This document shows positions 26,141 to 36,652 of a stretch of DNA of 64,000 bases, one piece after another. The position numbers and the translations under genes are program-made. Numbering within the stretch: position 1 is the first letter of the stretch; the number at the start of each line of letters is the position of its first letter. Source of the DNA: HR10 sp964615335 (GTDB lineage Bacteria; Acidobacteriota; Blastocatellia; HR10); NCBI GenBank assembly GCA_964615335.1, contig CAZTMT010000003.1, positions 62,001 to 126,000 of the forward strand. Direction: 5' to 3'. The notes below the pieces were generated by a model that saw only the letters and a program-made list of their open reading frames with translations, had not been told where the DNA came from and ran no database searches.

Positions 26141-26962
26141 ATGGAATGCCGAGCGTTTGAAGAGCTGATCAGCGACTATCTGGAGGGGACGCTCCCGGGC
26201 GATCGCGCCGGGGAATTCGTCGCTCATCTTCTGGGCTGCGCGGACTGTCGCGCGCTTCTGGAAGATGTGCAGACGGCGCGTCAGCTCTGTCAGCGCGTGG
26301 AGGAGGTTGAGCCTTCTCCCGAATTCACCGAACGCCTGCGCGAGGTCGTGCGCGGCGCTCTGATGAGCTGCGAGGCCTTCGGCGAGCTGGTCGCGCAGTA
26401 TTTTGATGGGGTGCTCACGGCCGCCGAATACCATCTTTTTGAAGCGCATGCGCGCGCCTGCGGAGAGTGTTCTCGTATCCTGGAGGATGTGGCGGCTGTC
26501 GTACAGCTTCTCAGAGAGGTTGAGCCCGTCGTCGCTCCCGAGGGCTTAGAGGAACAAGTCCTGCGCGCGACGCGCTTGGCCCCTCCTGAGCCTCGCCTTC
26601 TCGGGTTGTGGCGTCGGCGGTGGCGAGCCTGGCGCCTGGGATGGGGCGTCGCCTGGCGGCCGCTTCCGATCCCGCAGTGGGCGATGGCTGCCCTCTTGTG
26701 CCTGGCGACGCTCGGATTTTTGTTCTTGAATCTCTCGGGGGAGGGAGCAGCGATCTCCGGGCGACCGCGATCTGCTCTGGCGCGCCTTCTGGATCGCGCA
26801 AGCCATGTGCGAACTGAAGGAGAACGCGTCGTGGAGCAACTGGAGCGCTGGGGAGTTCAGGTGAGCGACTTCCTCTTCCGCCCCGAGCCTGGGCCTCCGG
26901 AGGGCTCGGAGCGCGAGCGTCCGGGGAAGCCGCGCGCTTCCGAGAGAAACCCCTCGCCGTAG
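26141..26962 (+). CDS. Membrane anti-sigma factor with two zinc-finger domains
   Basis: A 273-residue protein. Two zinc-type anti-sigma domains lie in tandem: the first has Cys3 and HLLGCADC, the second a Cys in MSCEAFGELV and HARACGEC. Such domains hold ECF sigma factors inactive. A single membrane helix follows (about 184-205) and then a Pro/Arg-rich tail outside. Most anti-sigma factors have one such domain, so the duplication is unusual. It probably binds the sigma factor encoded just upstream. Confidence 0.85.
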   Translation: MECRAFEELISDYLEGTLPGDRAGEFVAHLLGCADCRALLEDVQTARQLCQRVEEVEPSPEFTERLREVVRGALMSCEAFGELVAQYFDGVLTAAEYHLFEAHARACGECSRILEDVAAVVQLLREVEPVVAPEGLEEQVLRATRLAPPEPRLLGLWRRRWRAWRLGWGVAWRPLPIPQWAMAALLCLATLGFLFLNLSGEGAAISGRPRSALARLLDRASHVRTEGERVVEQLERWGVQVSDFLFRPEPGPPEGSERERPGKPRASERNPSP

Positions 26963-26976
26963 AAGGGGGAACGATC

Positions 26977-27753
26977 ATGAAGTCGCGACTCATCTTCTGT
27001 GACTATCATCCGAATCACCGGGCGATGGTTCGCTGTTCGGCCTGTCACCGTCCGCTCTGCCCCTCCTGTGACCATCGGATTAAGGGATTCCCTTATTGTC
27101 AGGACTGCATTGTGCGCGGCGTTGAGCTTTTGCGCCGATGGGCGCCGGGGGCCTCCTCAGCGGGAGGAGCGCACCATCCGCCCCGACCCGGACTGGCCGC
27201 TCTCTGCGCCTTCATCCCCGGGCTTGGAGCCGTCTATAACCGTCAAAATGTCAAAGCCCTCGTGCATTTCTTTCTGATCGTCGGCCTGTTCGAATTGGCC
27301 GACCTGACGGATCTGACGATCTTCGCGCTCGGAGGTGCCGTCTTTTATCTCTTCTCGATTCTGGACGCTTATCGCACGGCAGAAGCGATTGCCCGCGGGC
27401 TCGATCCCGCCGAGGAGGATGCGCGCCTGCGGCACATGCTGCGCGAGCGTGCGGCATGGGTGGCCGTAGGGCTGATCCTCATGGGAGGAGTGATCCTGCT
27501 GTCGGATCTGGTGGAGGCGTTGCGTCTGTCGCTGCCGCTCAGACGCGTTGGGCCGCTTCTGTTGCTCGCGCTGGGGGGATATTTGCTCTACAGGTACTCT
27601 CGCGCTCGGAGTCGGCCGCCCGTCGAGGGAGGGTTCGATGTCTCTCGCACACCGCCTCCGCTTTTCTGGAAGACGGGGCCCTTGACCGGACCTCTCGTCG
27701 AGACCAAATCGAGCGACGCGCCCGAGCCTCCGGCCCGAGATCCGAGAGCATGA
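26977..27753 (+). CDS. B-box zinc finger membrane protein
   Basis: A 258-residue protein. Residues about 5-45 form a B-box-like zinc finger (CDYHPNHRAMVRCSACHRPLCPSCDHR, then CQDC). Five or so membrane helices follow in a region that starts RPGLAALCAFIPGLGAVYNRQ, which is similar to TM2-like domains. Its role is unknown. Prokaryotic B-box membrane proteins are frequent in Acidobacteriota. It lies 14 bases after the anti-sigma gene, so it is probably part of that operon and its stress or envelope response. Confidence 0.8.
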   Translation: MKSRLIFCDYHPNHRAMVRCSACHRPLCPSCDHRIKGFPYCQDCIVRGVELLRRWAPGASSAGGAHHPPRPGLAALCAFIPGLGAVYNRQNVKALVHFFLIVGLFELADLTDLTIFALGGAVFYLFSILDAYRTAEAIARGLDPAEEDARLRHMLRERAAWVAVGLILMGGVILLSDLVEALRLSLPLRRVGPLLLLALGGYLLYRYSRARSRPPVEGGFDVSRTPPPLFWKTGPLTGPLVETKSSDAPEPPARDPRA

Positions 27754-27789
27754 AAGGGCGGAGGACAGCGCGCGGTGATGGAGGGAGCT

Positions 27790-27990
27790 ATGGGAATTCT
27801 GCGATTCCTGGTGGGCGTCATCGCGATCTTCATCGGATTTTGGCTCGCGGTGAAGCTGCTCGCCTTTCTCTTCGCTCTGCTGGGTATCGTCCTCAGTTTG
27901 GTGAAGCTCGCGATCCTGGTGGGATTGGCTGCGCTTCTGGGATACGGGTTGTACCGGTTGATCTTCCCCGCCGAGCGTCGCGCCTCATAG
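27790..27990 (+). CDS. Small hydrophobic membrane protein
   Basis: A 66-residue product made of two membrane helices (about 3-22 and 25-58) with a short basic end. I cannot assign a family. The ATG at 27790 follows GGAGGGAG; an upstream ATG (27778) has a more distant site. It continues the sigma/anti-sigma operon, and may act in the envelope. Confidence 0.6.
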   Translation: MGILRFLVGVIAIFIGFWLAVKLLAFLFALLGIVLSLVKLAILVGLAALLGYGLYRLIFPAERRAS

Positions 27991-28127
27991 GCGTCACCCA
28001 AAGAGTGTGGGGAAGGACTCCCCCCGCCGGGGAATGGGGTGTCCCCTCAAGGAGCGCTCTCTCGCCAGAGGGGCGAAAAAGGGATAAAATTATCGGTGAG
28101 ATGAGCTTCGGACGCGGAGGCCAAGTT

Positions 28128-28409
28128 ATGACGGAGAAGATGATGAACCAAAGCCCATCACAGGTTCAGGGGCGCCTGACCTCTGCGGGGAAGCGCTTTG
28201 ACGCCATCACTCATGCTGTGGCGGATCTCTGGATGGGGAATCTGCGCTGGGTCAAGCGAGGGGTACAGCGAGGCCTGTGGAAGGTCGAAGATTGGGCCGA
28301 TGAAGCGGCGCTCTATATCCGGCGACATCCGTATCGCGTGCTCGGCCTGGCTTTGGGATCGGGATTGGCTGTCGGCGCCTTGCTGGGAGCGCGGCTGGGC
28401 CGTAAGTGA
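28128..28409 (+). CDS. DUF883/ElaB-like inner-membrane protein
   Basis: A 93-residue protein with a hydrophilic helical N-terminus and the C-terminal anchor RRHPYRVLGLALGSGLAVGALLGARLGRK. The HP-Y/W motif followed by a glycine-rich helix is typical of ElaB/YqjD (DUF883) proteins, which tether ribosomes in E. coli. ATG 28128 has GGAGG seven bases away and is preferred over an ATG at 28101. Confidence 0.7.
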   Translation: MTEKMMNQSPSQVQGRLTSAGKRFDAITHAVADLWMGNLRWVKRGVQRGLWKVEDWADEAALYIRRHPYRVLGLALGSGLAVGALLGARLGRK

Positions 28410-28522
28410 CGTCGGGGTGAAACGCGCGACCCGATGAGGGCAGGCCTCGGATGGAGGACTCCGGGTGTCGCATGAGGACCCGGAGGGGTCACCGTGGAGG
28501 CTCCTCAGGAAGGAGAGGGTGT

Positions 28523-29581
28523 ATGTCACTGAAACCCTGGACGCGGTTTCTTCTGTCCGGAGGACTCCTACTGGGGATCACAGGCGGGGGAATCCCTCAA
28601 GAGACAACGGTCCGATTAGAATCCCCTCTGGTTCTTGTAGACGCGCTCGTTCTGAGTAAGAAGACGCGGGCGGTCGTGGGAGATCTGCAGCGCGAGGACT
28701 TCATCCTGCGAGAGGACGGGAAAGTGCAGGAGATCACACACTTCAGCCGGGATGAGCTGCCGCTCTCGATCATCCTGCTTGTAGATGTGAGCGGCAGCGT
28801 GCAGCCCATCATTGATGAGATTCAGCGCGTGGCGCTTGAAGCTCTCTCGGCGTTGAAGCCTCAGGATAAGGTCGCGCTGATGCTCTTTGCCGCTCGACCC
28901 AAGCTCGTGGCCGAATTGACTTCGGATCGCCACGCAATTGCCGAGAAGCTGGAAAACATCTGGAGCGAAGCGGCGGATGTCGGATCGGCCACATTCATCA
29001 ATCTGGGGATCTACGAAGCCGCCCGCTATCTTCGGAGGAAGACCGAGCCGACCGAGCGGCGCGCCATCGTGATGGTCACCGACGATATGGATACGAGCTG
29101 GTTTCGCGGGGGACCTCCGCGCGACGTCGTCCTGCGCGAGCTGTATGAAGGGGGGACGACGCTCTGCGGGATTCTCGTCGGATATGCGAAGACCGCGCTG
29201 AAAGCGGCGGACTATGGCACGACGGCGGCGATCACCGTCCTGAACCCGGGGGTGGGAGCCATCCTGATCGCCGGGAGAATCCTTCGGCGCGCCGCCGGGA
29301 TCAGCGGGAGCGCTCAGTTCTACGCTGAGAAGACCGGGGGGATTGCTCTCAAGGCGAGTCCCGAAGAGGTCGGGACGGCGTTCACAGGGATGCTGGAGCT
29401 GCTGCGCGCGCGGTATACGCTCGGCTATAGCCCTCCGAACGCGACCTCGGATGGGCGCTTCCGTCGGATCGAGCTTTCGGTGAGCGAGCGGGTGAAGAAG
29501 GAGAAGGGAGATGTTGTCGTCCTGGCACGTCGGGGATATTTTCTGCGCCGTTCTGCTAGCCCGCGCCCGAGCGCGGAGTGA
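28523..29581 (+). CDS. Secreted VWFA-related protein
   Basis: A 352-residue exported protein. The signal peptide covers about residues 1-25. The von Willebrand A domain starts at ILLVDVSGSVQPI, with the DxSGS of the metal-ion adhesion site and a later D in VMVTDDMD. The first part (VDALVLSKKTRAVVGDLQREDFILREDGKVQEITHF) is the hallmark of the VWFA-related family that is abundant in Acidobacteria. The ATG at 28523 follows AAGGAGAGGG. The ligand is unknown. Confidence 0.88.
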   Translation: MSLKPWTRFLLSGGLLLGITGGGIPQETTVRLESPLVLVDALVLSKKTRAVVGDLQREDFILREDGKVQEITHFSRDELPLSIILLVDVSGSVQPIIDEIQRVALEALSALKPQDKVALMLFAARPKLVAELTSDRHAIAEKLENIWSEAADVGSATFINLGIYEAARYLRRKTEPTERRAIVMVTDDMDTSWFRGGPPRDVVLRELYEGGTTLCGILVGYAKTALKAADYGTTAAITVLNPGVGAILIAGRILRRAAGISGSAQFYAEKTGGIALKASPEEVGTAFTGMLELLRARYTLGYSPPNATSDGRFRRIELSVSERVKKEKGDVVVLARRGYFLRRSASPRPSAE

Positions 29582-29673
29582 GGGAACGCTTCGGCACTCC
29601 GATGAGTCCACGGCGCGAGAGGTTCTCTGGCGGTGGTGATCTTTTTGCCGGATGTCTGAGGTCGCCGGGACGC

Positions 29674-31035
<1,362 letters not shown>

Positions 31036-31154
31036 GCGCTCCCGTGTCAGAAGGGTACTCGGCTGGGGCTCGGGCCGTCAACAGGAACTGTGCCCTTTGC
31101 TCGGCGCGCGCGAGCGGGCTATGCTCTTGCGTATCTCGCGAGGAGGGAGAGTCT

Positions 31155-31514
31155 ATGACGCTGCAGGAGTGGCAAGAGTATCGGCAGAAGATGAACGAGA
31201 AGATCCTGGGGAGCGGCCATTTGGGGATCAAGCGCTTTTTCGCGCTGGATCACCAGGCCTATGAAGCCGGGGCGCTCTCGTCCAAGGTGAAGGAACTTCT
31301 GGGACTGGTCGCTTCGCTGGTGCTCCGGTGCGACGATTGCATCACCTATCACATCATCCGGTGTCACGAAGAAGGGGTCACGCGGGAGGAGTTCCTGGAC
31401 GCCTTCAATGTCGCTCTTGTTGTTGGCGGTTCGATCACCATCCCGCATCTGCGGCGCGCGATGGAGCGCCTGGAAGAGGTGGAGGCAGCGCGACGCGCTG
31501 CGGAGACCTCCTGA
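31155..31514 (+). CDS. Carboxymuconolactone decarboxylase/AhpD-like protein
   Basis: A 119-residue all-helical protein with the AhpD redox motif CDDCITYH (CXXCXXXH) followed by EGVTREEFLDAFNVALVVGGSITIPHLRRA. Members with the intact motif act as thiol peroxidase or reductase partners rather than decarboxylases. ATG 31155 follows GGAGGGAG; the frame is open further upstream without a site. Its neighbours give no clear substrate. Confidence 0.88.
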   Translation: MTLQEWQEYRQKMNEKILGSGHLGIKRFFALDHQAYEAGALSSKVKELLGLVASLVLRCDDCITYHIIRCHEEGVTREEFLDAFNVALVVGGSITIPHLRRAMERLEEVEAARRAAETS

Positions 31515-31578
31515 GAACAGGCGCATGAGGGAGACGGCCATTGCCTCCCCGGGGGGCCTGTGCTAAGGTTTTCCACGT

Positions 31579-33282
31579 ATGCGCGCGCCGCGGTCGGTTC
31601 TCATCCTGGGGGGAGCGGGGCTTATCGGTTTTGAGATCGCCCGCGCGATCGCCCGCGAGATCGAGCCCCACCGGTTGGTCATCGGAGGGCTCTGGGAGCA
31701 GGAGGTCGAACAGGCGCGCGCGGCTTTGCAGGCGGAGTTCCCCCATCTTGTGATCGAAGGGGTGTGGGGAGATGTCTTCCTGCGCGCGGAGGACCGGCAT
31801 CGGACGCGGCGGCAGCTCATGGAGGACCCTTCGCGGCGAGAAGCCCTCTTTCAGGATCTTTTCGGCGATCTGGAGCGCGCCTATGAGAAGTCGTGGCTGG
31901 TCACGATCATCCGCCGGGTGCGCCCGGAGATCATCGTGGATTCGATCAACACGGCCACGGCCATCGGGTACCAGGACGTCTACACGAATTCGATCGAGGC
32001 CCGAGATGTCCTTCTGCGGCTCGCGCGCGCGATCGAGCAGAGAGATGAGGCGACGCTGGCGGCGCTCACGGATGAAGCTCTGCAGAAGATCGAAGCGTTG
32101 ATCGTCTCGCAAGGGATTCCGGAGCTGGTGCGACATACGCTTCTGCTGCATCGGGCGATGGTGGAGGTCGGAACGCGGCTCTATGTGAAGATCGGGACGA
32201 CGGGCACCGGAGGGATGGGGCTCAACATCCCCTACACGCACAGCGAGGATCGTCCGAGCGCCCTGCTCATCTCGAAATCGGCGATCGCCTTCGCCCACAC
32301 GGGGTTGCTCTTTCTGATGGCGCGCACAGCCGGAGGGCCGATCGTCAAGGAGATCAAGCCGGCGGCGCTGGTGAGCTATCGGCGCATCGCCTTTCAGACG
32401 GTGCGGCGCGGGGGTGAGCCCGTCTATGTCTATGCAAGTCGGGTGGAGCCTCTGGGAGAGGTACTCGATCTGTCCCGTCCTCCGGAAGAGTTCGAGAGGA
32501 TCGAGGAGCTGAAGGTCGTCGGCGTGGATACAGGAGAGAACGGCTTCTTCGCTCGGGGAGAGTTCGAAACGATCACCAGTCTCCATCAGATGGAGGCCGT
32601 GACGCCGGAGGAGATCGCGCAAGCGGCGGTGCTGGAGATCAAAGGGAGCAACACGGGCGTGGATGTGATCGCCGCCATTGACGGAGCCGTCATGCCCCCA
32701 AGCTATCGCGCCGGATATTTGCGCGGCCTCGTCCTGGAGCGCTTGAAGCAATTGGAGAAGGAGACGGGGACCTACAGCATCGCCATCGGACAACTGGGTC
32801 CTCCGGAGCTGACCAAACTCCTCTATGAGGCGCATCTGCTGAAGATGCGCTACAAGACGCTCACAGCGGTGATCGAGGCCGATCCCGAGGAGATCGCCGA
32901 GAGCCTCTATCGCCTCATCTGCCACAATCGCATTCGGGACATCATCACCTCGATCGGCGTGCCGATTCTCTCGCCCGATGGGCGGAAGCTCTTTCGCGGG
33001 CCGTTCATTCGCATTCCCGAGGTGAAGGGGAGCCAGCGCGTGCGGGTCACACCGGATGATGTGAATCGGTGGGCGCGCAAAGGCTGGGTGGACCTGCGCC
33101 CGGAGAACATGCGGCTGTGGCAGCAGCGGTTTCGCCGTTTGGCGCAGAATATCGGGGCGATGGTGGATCAGGGATCGGCGGCCATCACGCGCGCCTCCTA
33201 CACCTCGGAGAAGATCAACATTGGCGAAATCGTCGGCTGGATCTTCAACAATGAAGAGAAGGCCTATCGCATCAAGTCGTGA
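31579..33282 (+). CDS. Large Rossmann-fold protein of unknown function
   Basis: I do not recognise this 567-residue protein beyond its N-terminus. Residues 6-22 (VLILGGAGLIGFEIARA) form a dinucleotide-binding motif like that of extended short-chain dehydrogenases or saccharopine dehydrogenase-like proteins. The conserved-looking segments IGTTGTGGMGLNIPYTHSEDRPS and ASYTSEKINIGEIVGWIFNNEEKAY are candidates for an active site. The rest is mixed alpha/beta with no membrane segment. Its stop overlaps the coaE start, so the two are translationally coupled. Confidence 0.75.
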   Translation: MRAPRSVLILGGAGLIGFEIARAIAREIEPHRLVIGGLWEQEVEQARAALQAEFPHLVIEGVWGDVFLRAEDRHRTRRQLMEDPSRREALFQDLFGDLERAYEKSWLVTIIRRVRPEIIVDSINTATAIGYQDVYTNSIEARDVLLRLARAIEQRDEATLAALTDEALQKIEALIVSQGIPELVRHTLLLHRAMVEVGTRLYVKIGTTGTGGMGLNIPYTHSEDRPSALLISKSAIAFAHTGLLFLMARTAGGPIVKEIKPAALVSYRRIAFQTVRRGGEPVYVYASRVEPLGEVLDLSRPPEEFERIEELKVVGVDTGENGFFARGEFETITSLHQMEAVTPEEIAQAAVLEIKGSNTGVDVIAAIDGAVMPPSYRAGYLRGLVLERLKQLEKETGTYSIAIGQLGPPELTKLLYEAHLLKMRYKTLTAVIEADPEEIAESLYRLICHNRIRDIITSIGVPILSPDGRKLFRGPFIRIPEVKGSQRVRVTPDDVNRWARKGWVDLRPENMRLWQQRFRRLAQNIGAMVDQGSAAITRASYTSEKINIGEIVGWIFNNEEKAYRIKS

Positions 33283-33896
33283 TGTTGAAGGTCGCCCTCA
33301 CCGGCAGTATCGCCGTCGGGAAAAGCACGGTCCTGAGCCTGTTCCGCGAGCTGGGGTGCCACACGCTGGAAGCCGATGAGATCGCCCGTGAGCTGATGCA
33401 GCCCTGTCGGCCCGCTTATCACGACCTCGTGCGCGCTCTGGGGCCGGAGATCCTCGCCGAGGATGGGACGATTCATCGAGGCCGGCTGGGGGAGCTGGTC
33501 TTCCATGATGCAGCGCGCCGCGAGCAGGTGAATCGGCTGGTCCATCCCCATGTGCTGGAGGAGATCGAGCGACGGATCGCGGAGCTGGAGCGTCAGGATC
33601 CGCAGGGGATTCTCATCGTGGCGGCCGCCTTGATCATCGAAGCCGGAGCGCAGAATCGGTTCGATCGGATCATCGTCGTCACCTGCTCGGAGCAAGAGCA
33701 GGTCGCGCGCCTGATGCGCCGCGACGGCGTGACCCGCGAGGAGGCCTGGGCGCGAATCCGCGCGCAGCTCCCTTCGGAGGAGAAGCGCCGGTATGCCGAT
33801 TTCGAGATCGAGACCTCGGGATCTGTGGAGCAGACGCGCGCTCAGGTGAGGGAGGTCTATCGCCGCCTGCGCGCCGAAGCTTCCGCCCGTTCTTGA
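33282..33896 (+). CDS. coaE: Dephospho-CoA kinase
   Basis: A 204-residue P-loop kinase for the last step of coenzyme A synthesis. The Walker A motif GSIAVGKST is at residues 8-16. LEADEIARELMQP, RGRLGELVFHDAARREQVNRLVHPHV and the lid region (RLMRRDGVTREEAWARI) match CoaE. The ATG shares its A with the stop of the upstream gene; a GTG at 33279 is an alternative start. Confidence 0.92.
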   Translation: MLKVALTGSIAVGKSTVLSLFRELGCHTLEADEIARELMQPCRPAYHDLVRALGPEILAEDGTIHRGRLGELVFHDAARREQVNRLVHPHVLEEIERRIAELERQDPQGILIVAAALIIEAGAQNRFDRIIVVTCSEQEQVARLMRRDGVTREEAWARIRAQLPSEEKRRYADFEIETSGSVEQTRAQVREVYRRLRAEASARS

Positions 33897-33949
33897 GCGC
33901 AAGGGGAGCTGAGCGCGCGCTGGCGCTTCTTTTTCGGAGCGAACCGCGT

Positions 33950-35113
33950 ATGCGAATCGGCATTGATGCTCACGCCATCGGGAGTCAGACGGCGGGAAAC
34001 GAGACCTACATCAAGAACCTCATCGAGGCGCTCGCCGCTCTGGATGCGGAGAACGAATACGTCCTCTTCTTCACCCATCCGGAAGCGGCGCGGTCCTGGC
34101 AGGGGCGGTTCCCGAACTTCCGCGTGTGTCTGGTGCGTCCGCACACACGATATGTGCGGATTCCCTTGAGCTTGCCGCTGGCCGCTTGGAGGATGGGCGT
34201 GGATCTCTTGCACGTGCAGTATGTGGCGCCACCGGTGTGTCCGGTGCCCTTCGTCGTGACGATTCACGATCTCTCCTTCGAGCATCTGCCGCAGTTTTAT
34301 ACGCCGCGCGAGCGATGGCTCTTCCAACGCGCCATTCGATATACGGCGCAGCGCGCAGCTAAGATCCTCACGGTCTCCGAGTACTCGGCGCGCGATATTC
34401 TCGCGATGTATCGCGTACCGTCGGATCGCGTCGTCGTGACTCCCGAGGGGGTGAGCCCGCACTTCGCTCCGGTTCGAGAGAGCGAGCGGCTTCAGGCTGT
34501 TCGCGCGCGCTATGGCATCGCGCGCGAGTACATCCTGAGTGTGGGCAGCTTACAGCCCCGGAAGAATCTCGTGCGGCTCATTCAGGCCTACATCCATTTG
34601 CGCCGTCGGGACGAGGAGGTCGAGCATCAACTCGTGATCGTCGGGAAAAAGGGGTGGCTGTATGGGGACATCTTCCGCGCGGCGCAACAGTCGCCTTTCA
34701 GCCGGGACATCCTCTTCACCGGATATGTTCCGGAGGAGGATCTGCCGGCGCTCTACAGCGGGGCGACCGTCTTCGTCTACCCCTCGATCTTCGAGGGCTT
34801 CGGTCTCCCTGTGCTGGAGGCGATGGCCTGTGGAGTTCCCGTGATCACGAGCCACAGCTCTTCCTTGCCGGAAGTCGTCGGCGAGGCCGCCCTCATGGTG
34901 AATCCTTACGACGAGCGCGCGATCGAAGGCGCGCTGGCGCAACTCCTATGGGATGAAGCGTTACGGCGCGAGCTCTCGGAGCGCGGACTCCGGCGCGCGC
35001 GGCAGTTCTCCTGGAGGCGCACGGCGGAGCTGACGCTTCGCGTCTATGAGGAGGTCGCGCGCGGGAGAGCGCGTCCGACGGCATCGGCGCGCGGAGGGAG
35101 CGCTTCGGGCTGA
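33950..35113 (+). CDS. GT4-family glycosyltransferase
   Basis: A 387-residue GT-B enzyme. The N-terminal domain begins MRIGIDAHAIGSQTAGNETYI; the C-terminal GT1/GT4 domain has VGSLQPRKNLVRLI and the donor site FPSIFEGFGLPVLEAMACGVPVI (here YPSIFEGFG). It probably adds a sugar to a surface polysaccharide. The start at 33950 fits the family best; a TTG start at 33893 would add 19 residues. It is followed by a second glycosyltransferase, so the pair may serve one glycan. Confidence 0.9.
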   Translation: MRIGIDAHAIGSQTAGNETYIKNLIEALAALDAENEYVLFFTHPEAARSWQGRFPNFRVCLVRPHTRYVRIPLSLPLAAWRMGVDLLHVQYVAPPVCPVPFVVTIHDLSFEHLPQFYTPRERWLFQRAIRYTAQRAAKILTVSEYSARDILAMYRVPSDRVVVTPEGVSPHFAPVRESERLQAVRARYGIAREYILSVGSLQPRKNLVRLIQAYIHLRRRDEEVEHQLVIVGKKGWLYGDIFRAAQQSPFSRDILFTGYVPEEDLPALYSGATVFVYPSIFEGFGLPVLEAMACGVPVITSHSSSLPEVVGEAALMVNPYDERAIEGALAQLLWDEALRRELSERGLRRARQFSWRRTAELTLRVYEEVARGRARPTASARGGSASG

Positions 35114-35126
35114 AGGAGGACGCGCG

Positions 35127-36275
35127 ATGCGCATCGCCATCATGGGCATTCGAGGGATCCCCGCCAATTACGGGGGCTTCGAGACCTTCGCTGAGAACCT
35201 GGCGCCACGCCTTGTGGCGCGCGGCCATGAGGTGACCGTCTACGGGCGAAGCCACTACGTCACGATCCCGGAGCGCCGATACCGGGGAGTGGAGCTGGTC
35301 GTCCTCCCGACACTCCGCCATAAGTACTTCGACACGGTCGTGCATACGTTCCTCTCCGTGCTCCACGGATGGAGACGTCCCTATGAGGTGATCCTCTTCT
35401 GCAATGCGGCCAATGTCCTGGCGGCCGGATTGGCGCGCCTTCTGGGAAAGAAGGTGGTCCTCAACGTGGATGGACTCGAGTGGAAGCGGAAGAAGTGGAA
35501 CTGGCTGGGGCGCACCTACTATCGTCTCTCGGAATGGCTCGCGACCAAGATCCCGCATGCCGTTGTCACCGATGCCGAGGTGATCCGCGCCTACTATTGG
35601 CGCCGGTACGGCGTGCACACGCACATGATCGCTTACGGAGCGGATGTCGAGAGACGTCCCGATCCGAGCGTGCGTGCCTTTGGCGTTGAGCCCGAGCGCT
35701 ATGTCTTGTACGTGAGCCGACTCGAGCCGGAGAACAACGCGCATCTGGTGATCGAAGCCTTCGAGAAGGTGGAGACCGAGATGAAGTTGCTCATCGTAGG
35801 GGATGCGCCGTATGCCCGCGACTATGTGCGACGGCTCAAGCGAACGCGCGATCCGCGCATCCTCTTTGCCGGTTTCGTCTACGGGGAGGCGTATCGCCGC
35901 CTGCAGCAGAATGCCTACTGCTACGTGCATGCGACGGAGGTGGGGGGGACGCATCCGGCGCTTGTCGAAGCGATGGGGTTTGGCAACTGCGTGCTCGTGC
36001 TGGATACGCCGGAGAATCGGGAAGTCGCCGGGGACGTCGCCCTCTACTATCGCACAGCCGAGGAACTGCGCGAGCGGCTTCGCGAAGTCCTCGCCCATCC
36101 GGAGCGCGTCGCCCTCTTGCGCGCGCGCGCCATGGAGCGCGTGCAAGAGAGGTACAACTGGGACCGCATCACCGATCAGTACGAGGCGCTCTTCCGCGCG
36201 GTGCTCGGTCTCTCGGAGACGGGTTCGGAGATCCCGCCGACTCACGCCGAAAACGCTGAGCACGTCAGCCGGTGA
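35127..36275 (+). CDS. Glycosyltransferase with DUF1972 N-terminal domain
   Basis: A 382-residue GT-B protein. The opening MRIAIMGIRGIPANYGGFET is the signature of the DUF1972 domain found in rhamnosyltransferase-like enzymes. The C-terminal part has YVSRLEPENNAHLVIEAF and HATEVGGTHPALVEAMGFGN. GAAGGAGGA precedes the ATG. It ends the conserved chromosomal segment; composition changes just after it. Confidence 0.9.
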   Translation: MRIAIMGIRGIPANYGGFETFAENLAPRLVARGHEVTVYGRSHYVTIPERRYRGVELVVLPTLRHKYFDTVVHTFLSVLHGWRRPYEVILFCNAANVLAAGLARLLGKKVVLNVDGLEWKRKKWNWLGRTYYRLSEWLATKIPHAVVTDAEVIRAYYWRRYGVHTHMIAYGADVERRPDPSVRAFGVEPERYVLYVSRLEPENNAHLVIEAFEKVETEMKLLIVGDAPYARDYVRRLKRTRDPRILFAGFVYGEAYRRLQQNAYCYVHATEVGGTHPALVEAMGFGNCVLVLDTPENREVAGDVALYYRTAEELRERLREVLAHPERVALLRARAMERVQERYNWDRITDQYEALFRAVLGLSETGSEIPPTHAENAEHVSR

Positions 36276-36557
36276 TCGAAAGCCGGTGATCCGTCTCCCC
36301 CGGCACGGCGAGATGACGCAGAAACGGCGATAGGTCAGGGGACCCCGGCGCCCGTCCGCGGAGATGCGATTCTGCGGAATCGGGGGCAGCACGGCAAGCT
36401 CCTTGTGTCCTTTCCCCCTCTGATAGCTGCGACCGACACCGGCAGCGCTGCTTCTTTCTCCGCCGGAGTTCTCTCACTCTGCGGCTCACAAGAAGAGGCC
36501 CGCTTCCGCAAGCCCTGTCCACACCGGCCTCAGTCTTGACGCGGGGATCGCTTCCTG
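36276..36557. other. Non-coding spacer at the left edge of the accessory island
   Basis: About 280 bases with no credible gene. The segment starts with a short direct repeat AGCCGGTGATC (near 36267 and 36279). Overall base composition begins to fall here compared with the upstream glycosyltransferase genes. No tRNA, IS end or terminator was recognised. Confidence 0.4.
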
Positions 36558-36585
36558 TTGACGGCGAATTTTTCGCTTTCATAAT
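36558..36585 (+). promoter_or_regulatory. Sigma-70 promoter with internal palindrome, SRPBCC/TspO operon
   Basis: TTGACG (36558-36563) and CATAAT (36580-36585) are 16 bases apart. The spacer contains the palindrome GCGAATTTTTCGC (36564-36576), which differs by one base from the one at 24102-24114. A regulator bound there would block RNA polymerase. The start point would be near 36592. Confidence 0.6.
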
Positions 36586-36652
36586 CTTAAGAATCTGCAA
36601 ACCACTACGTAGCCCTCATAGGTATGAGGGCGAGGTGAGTTAAGGGGCAGTG

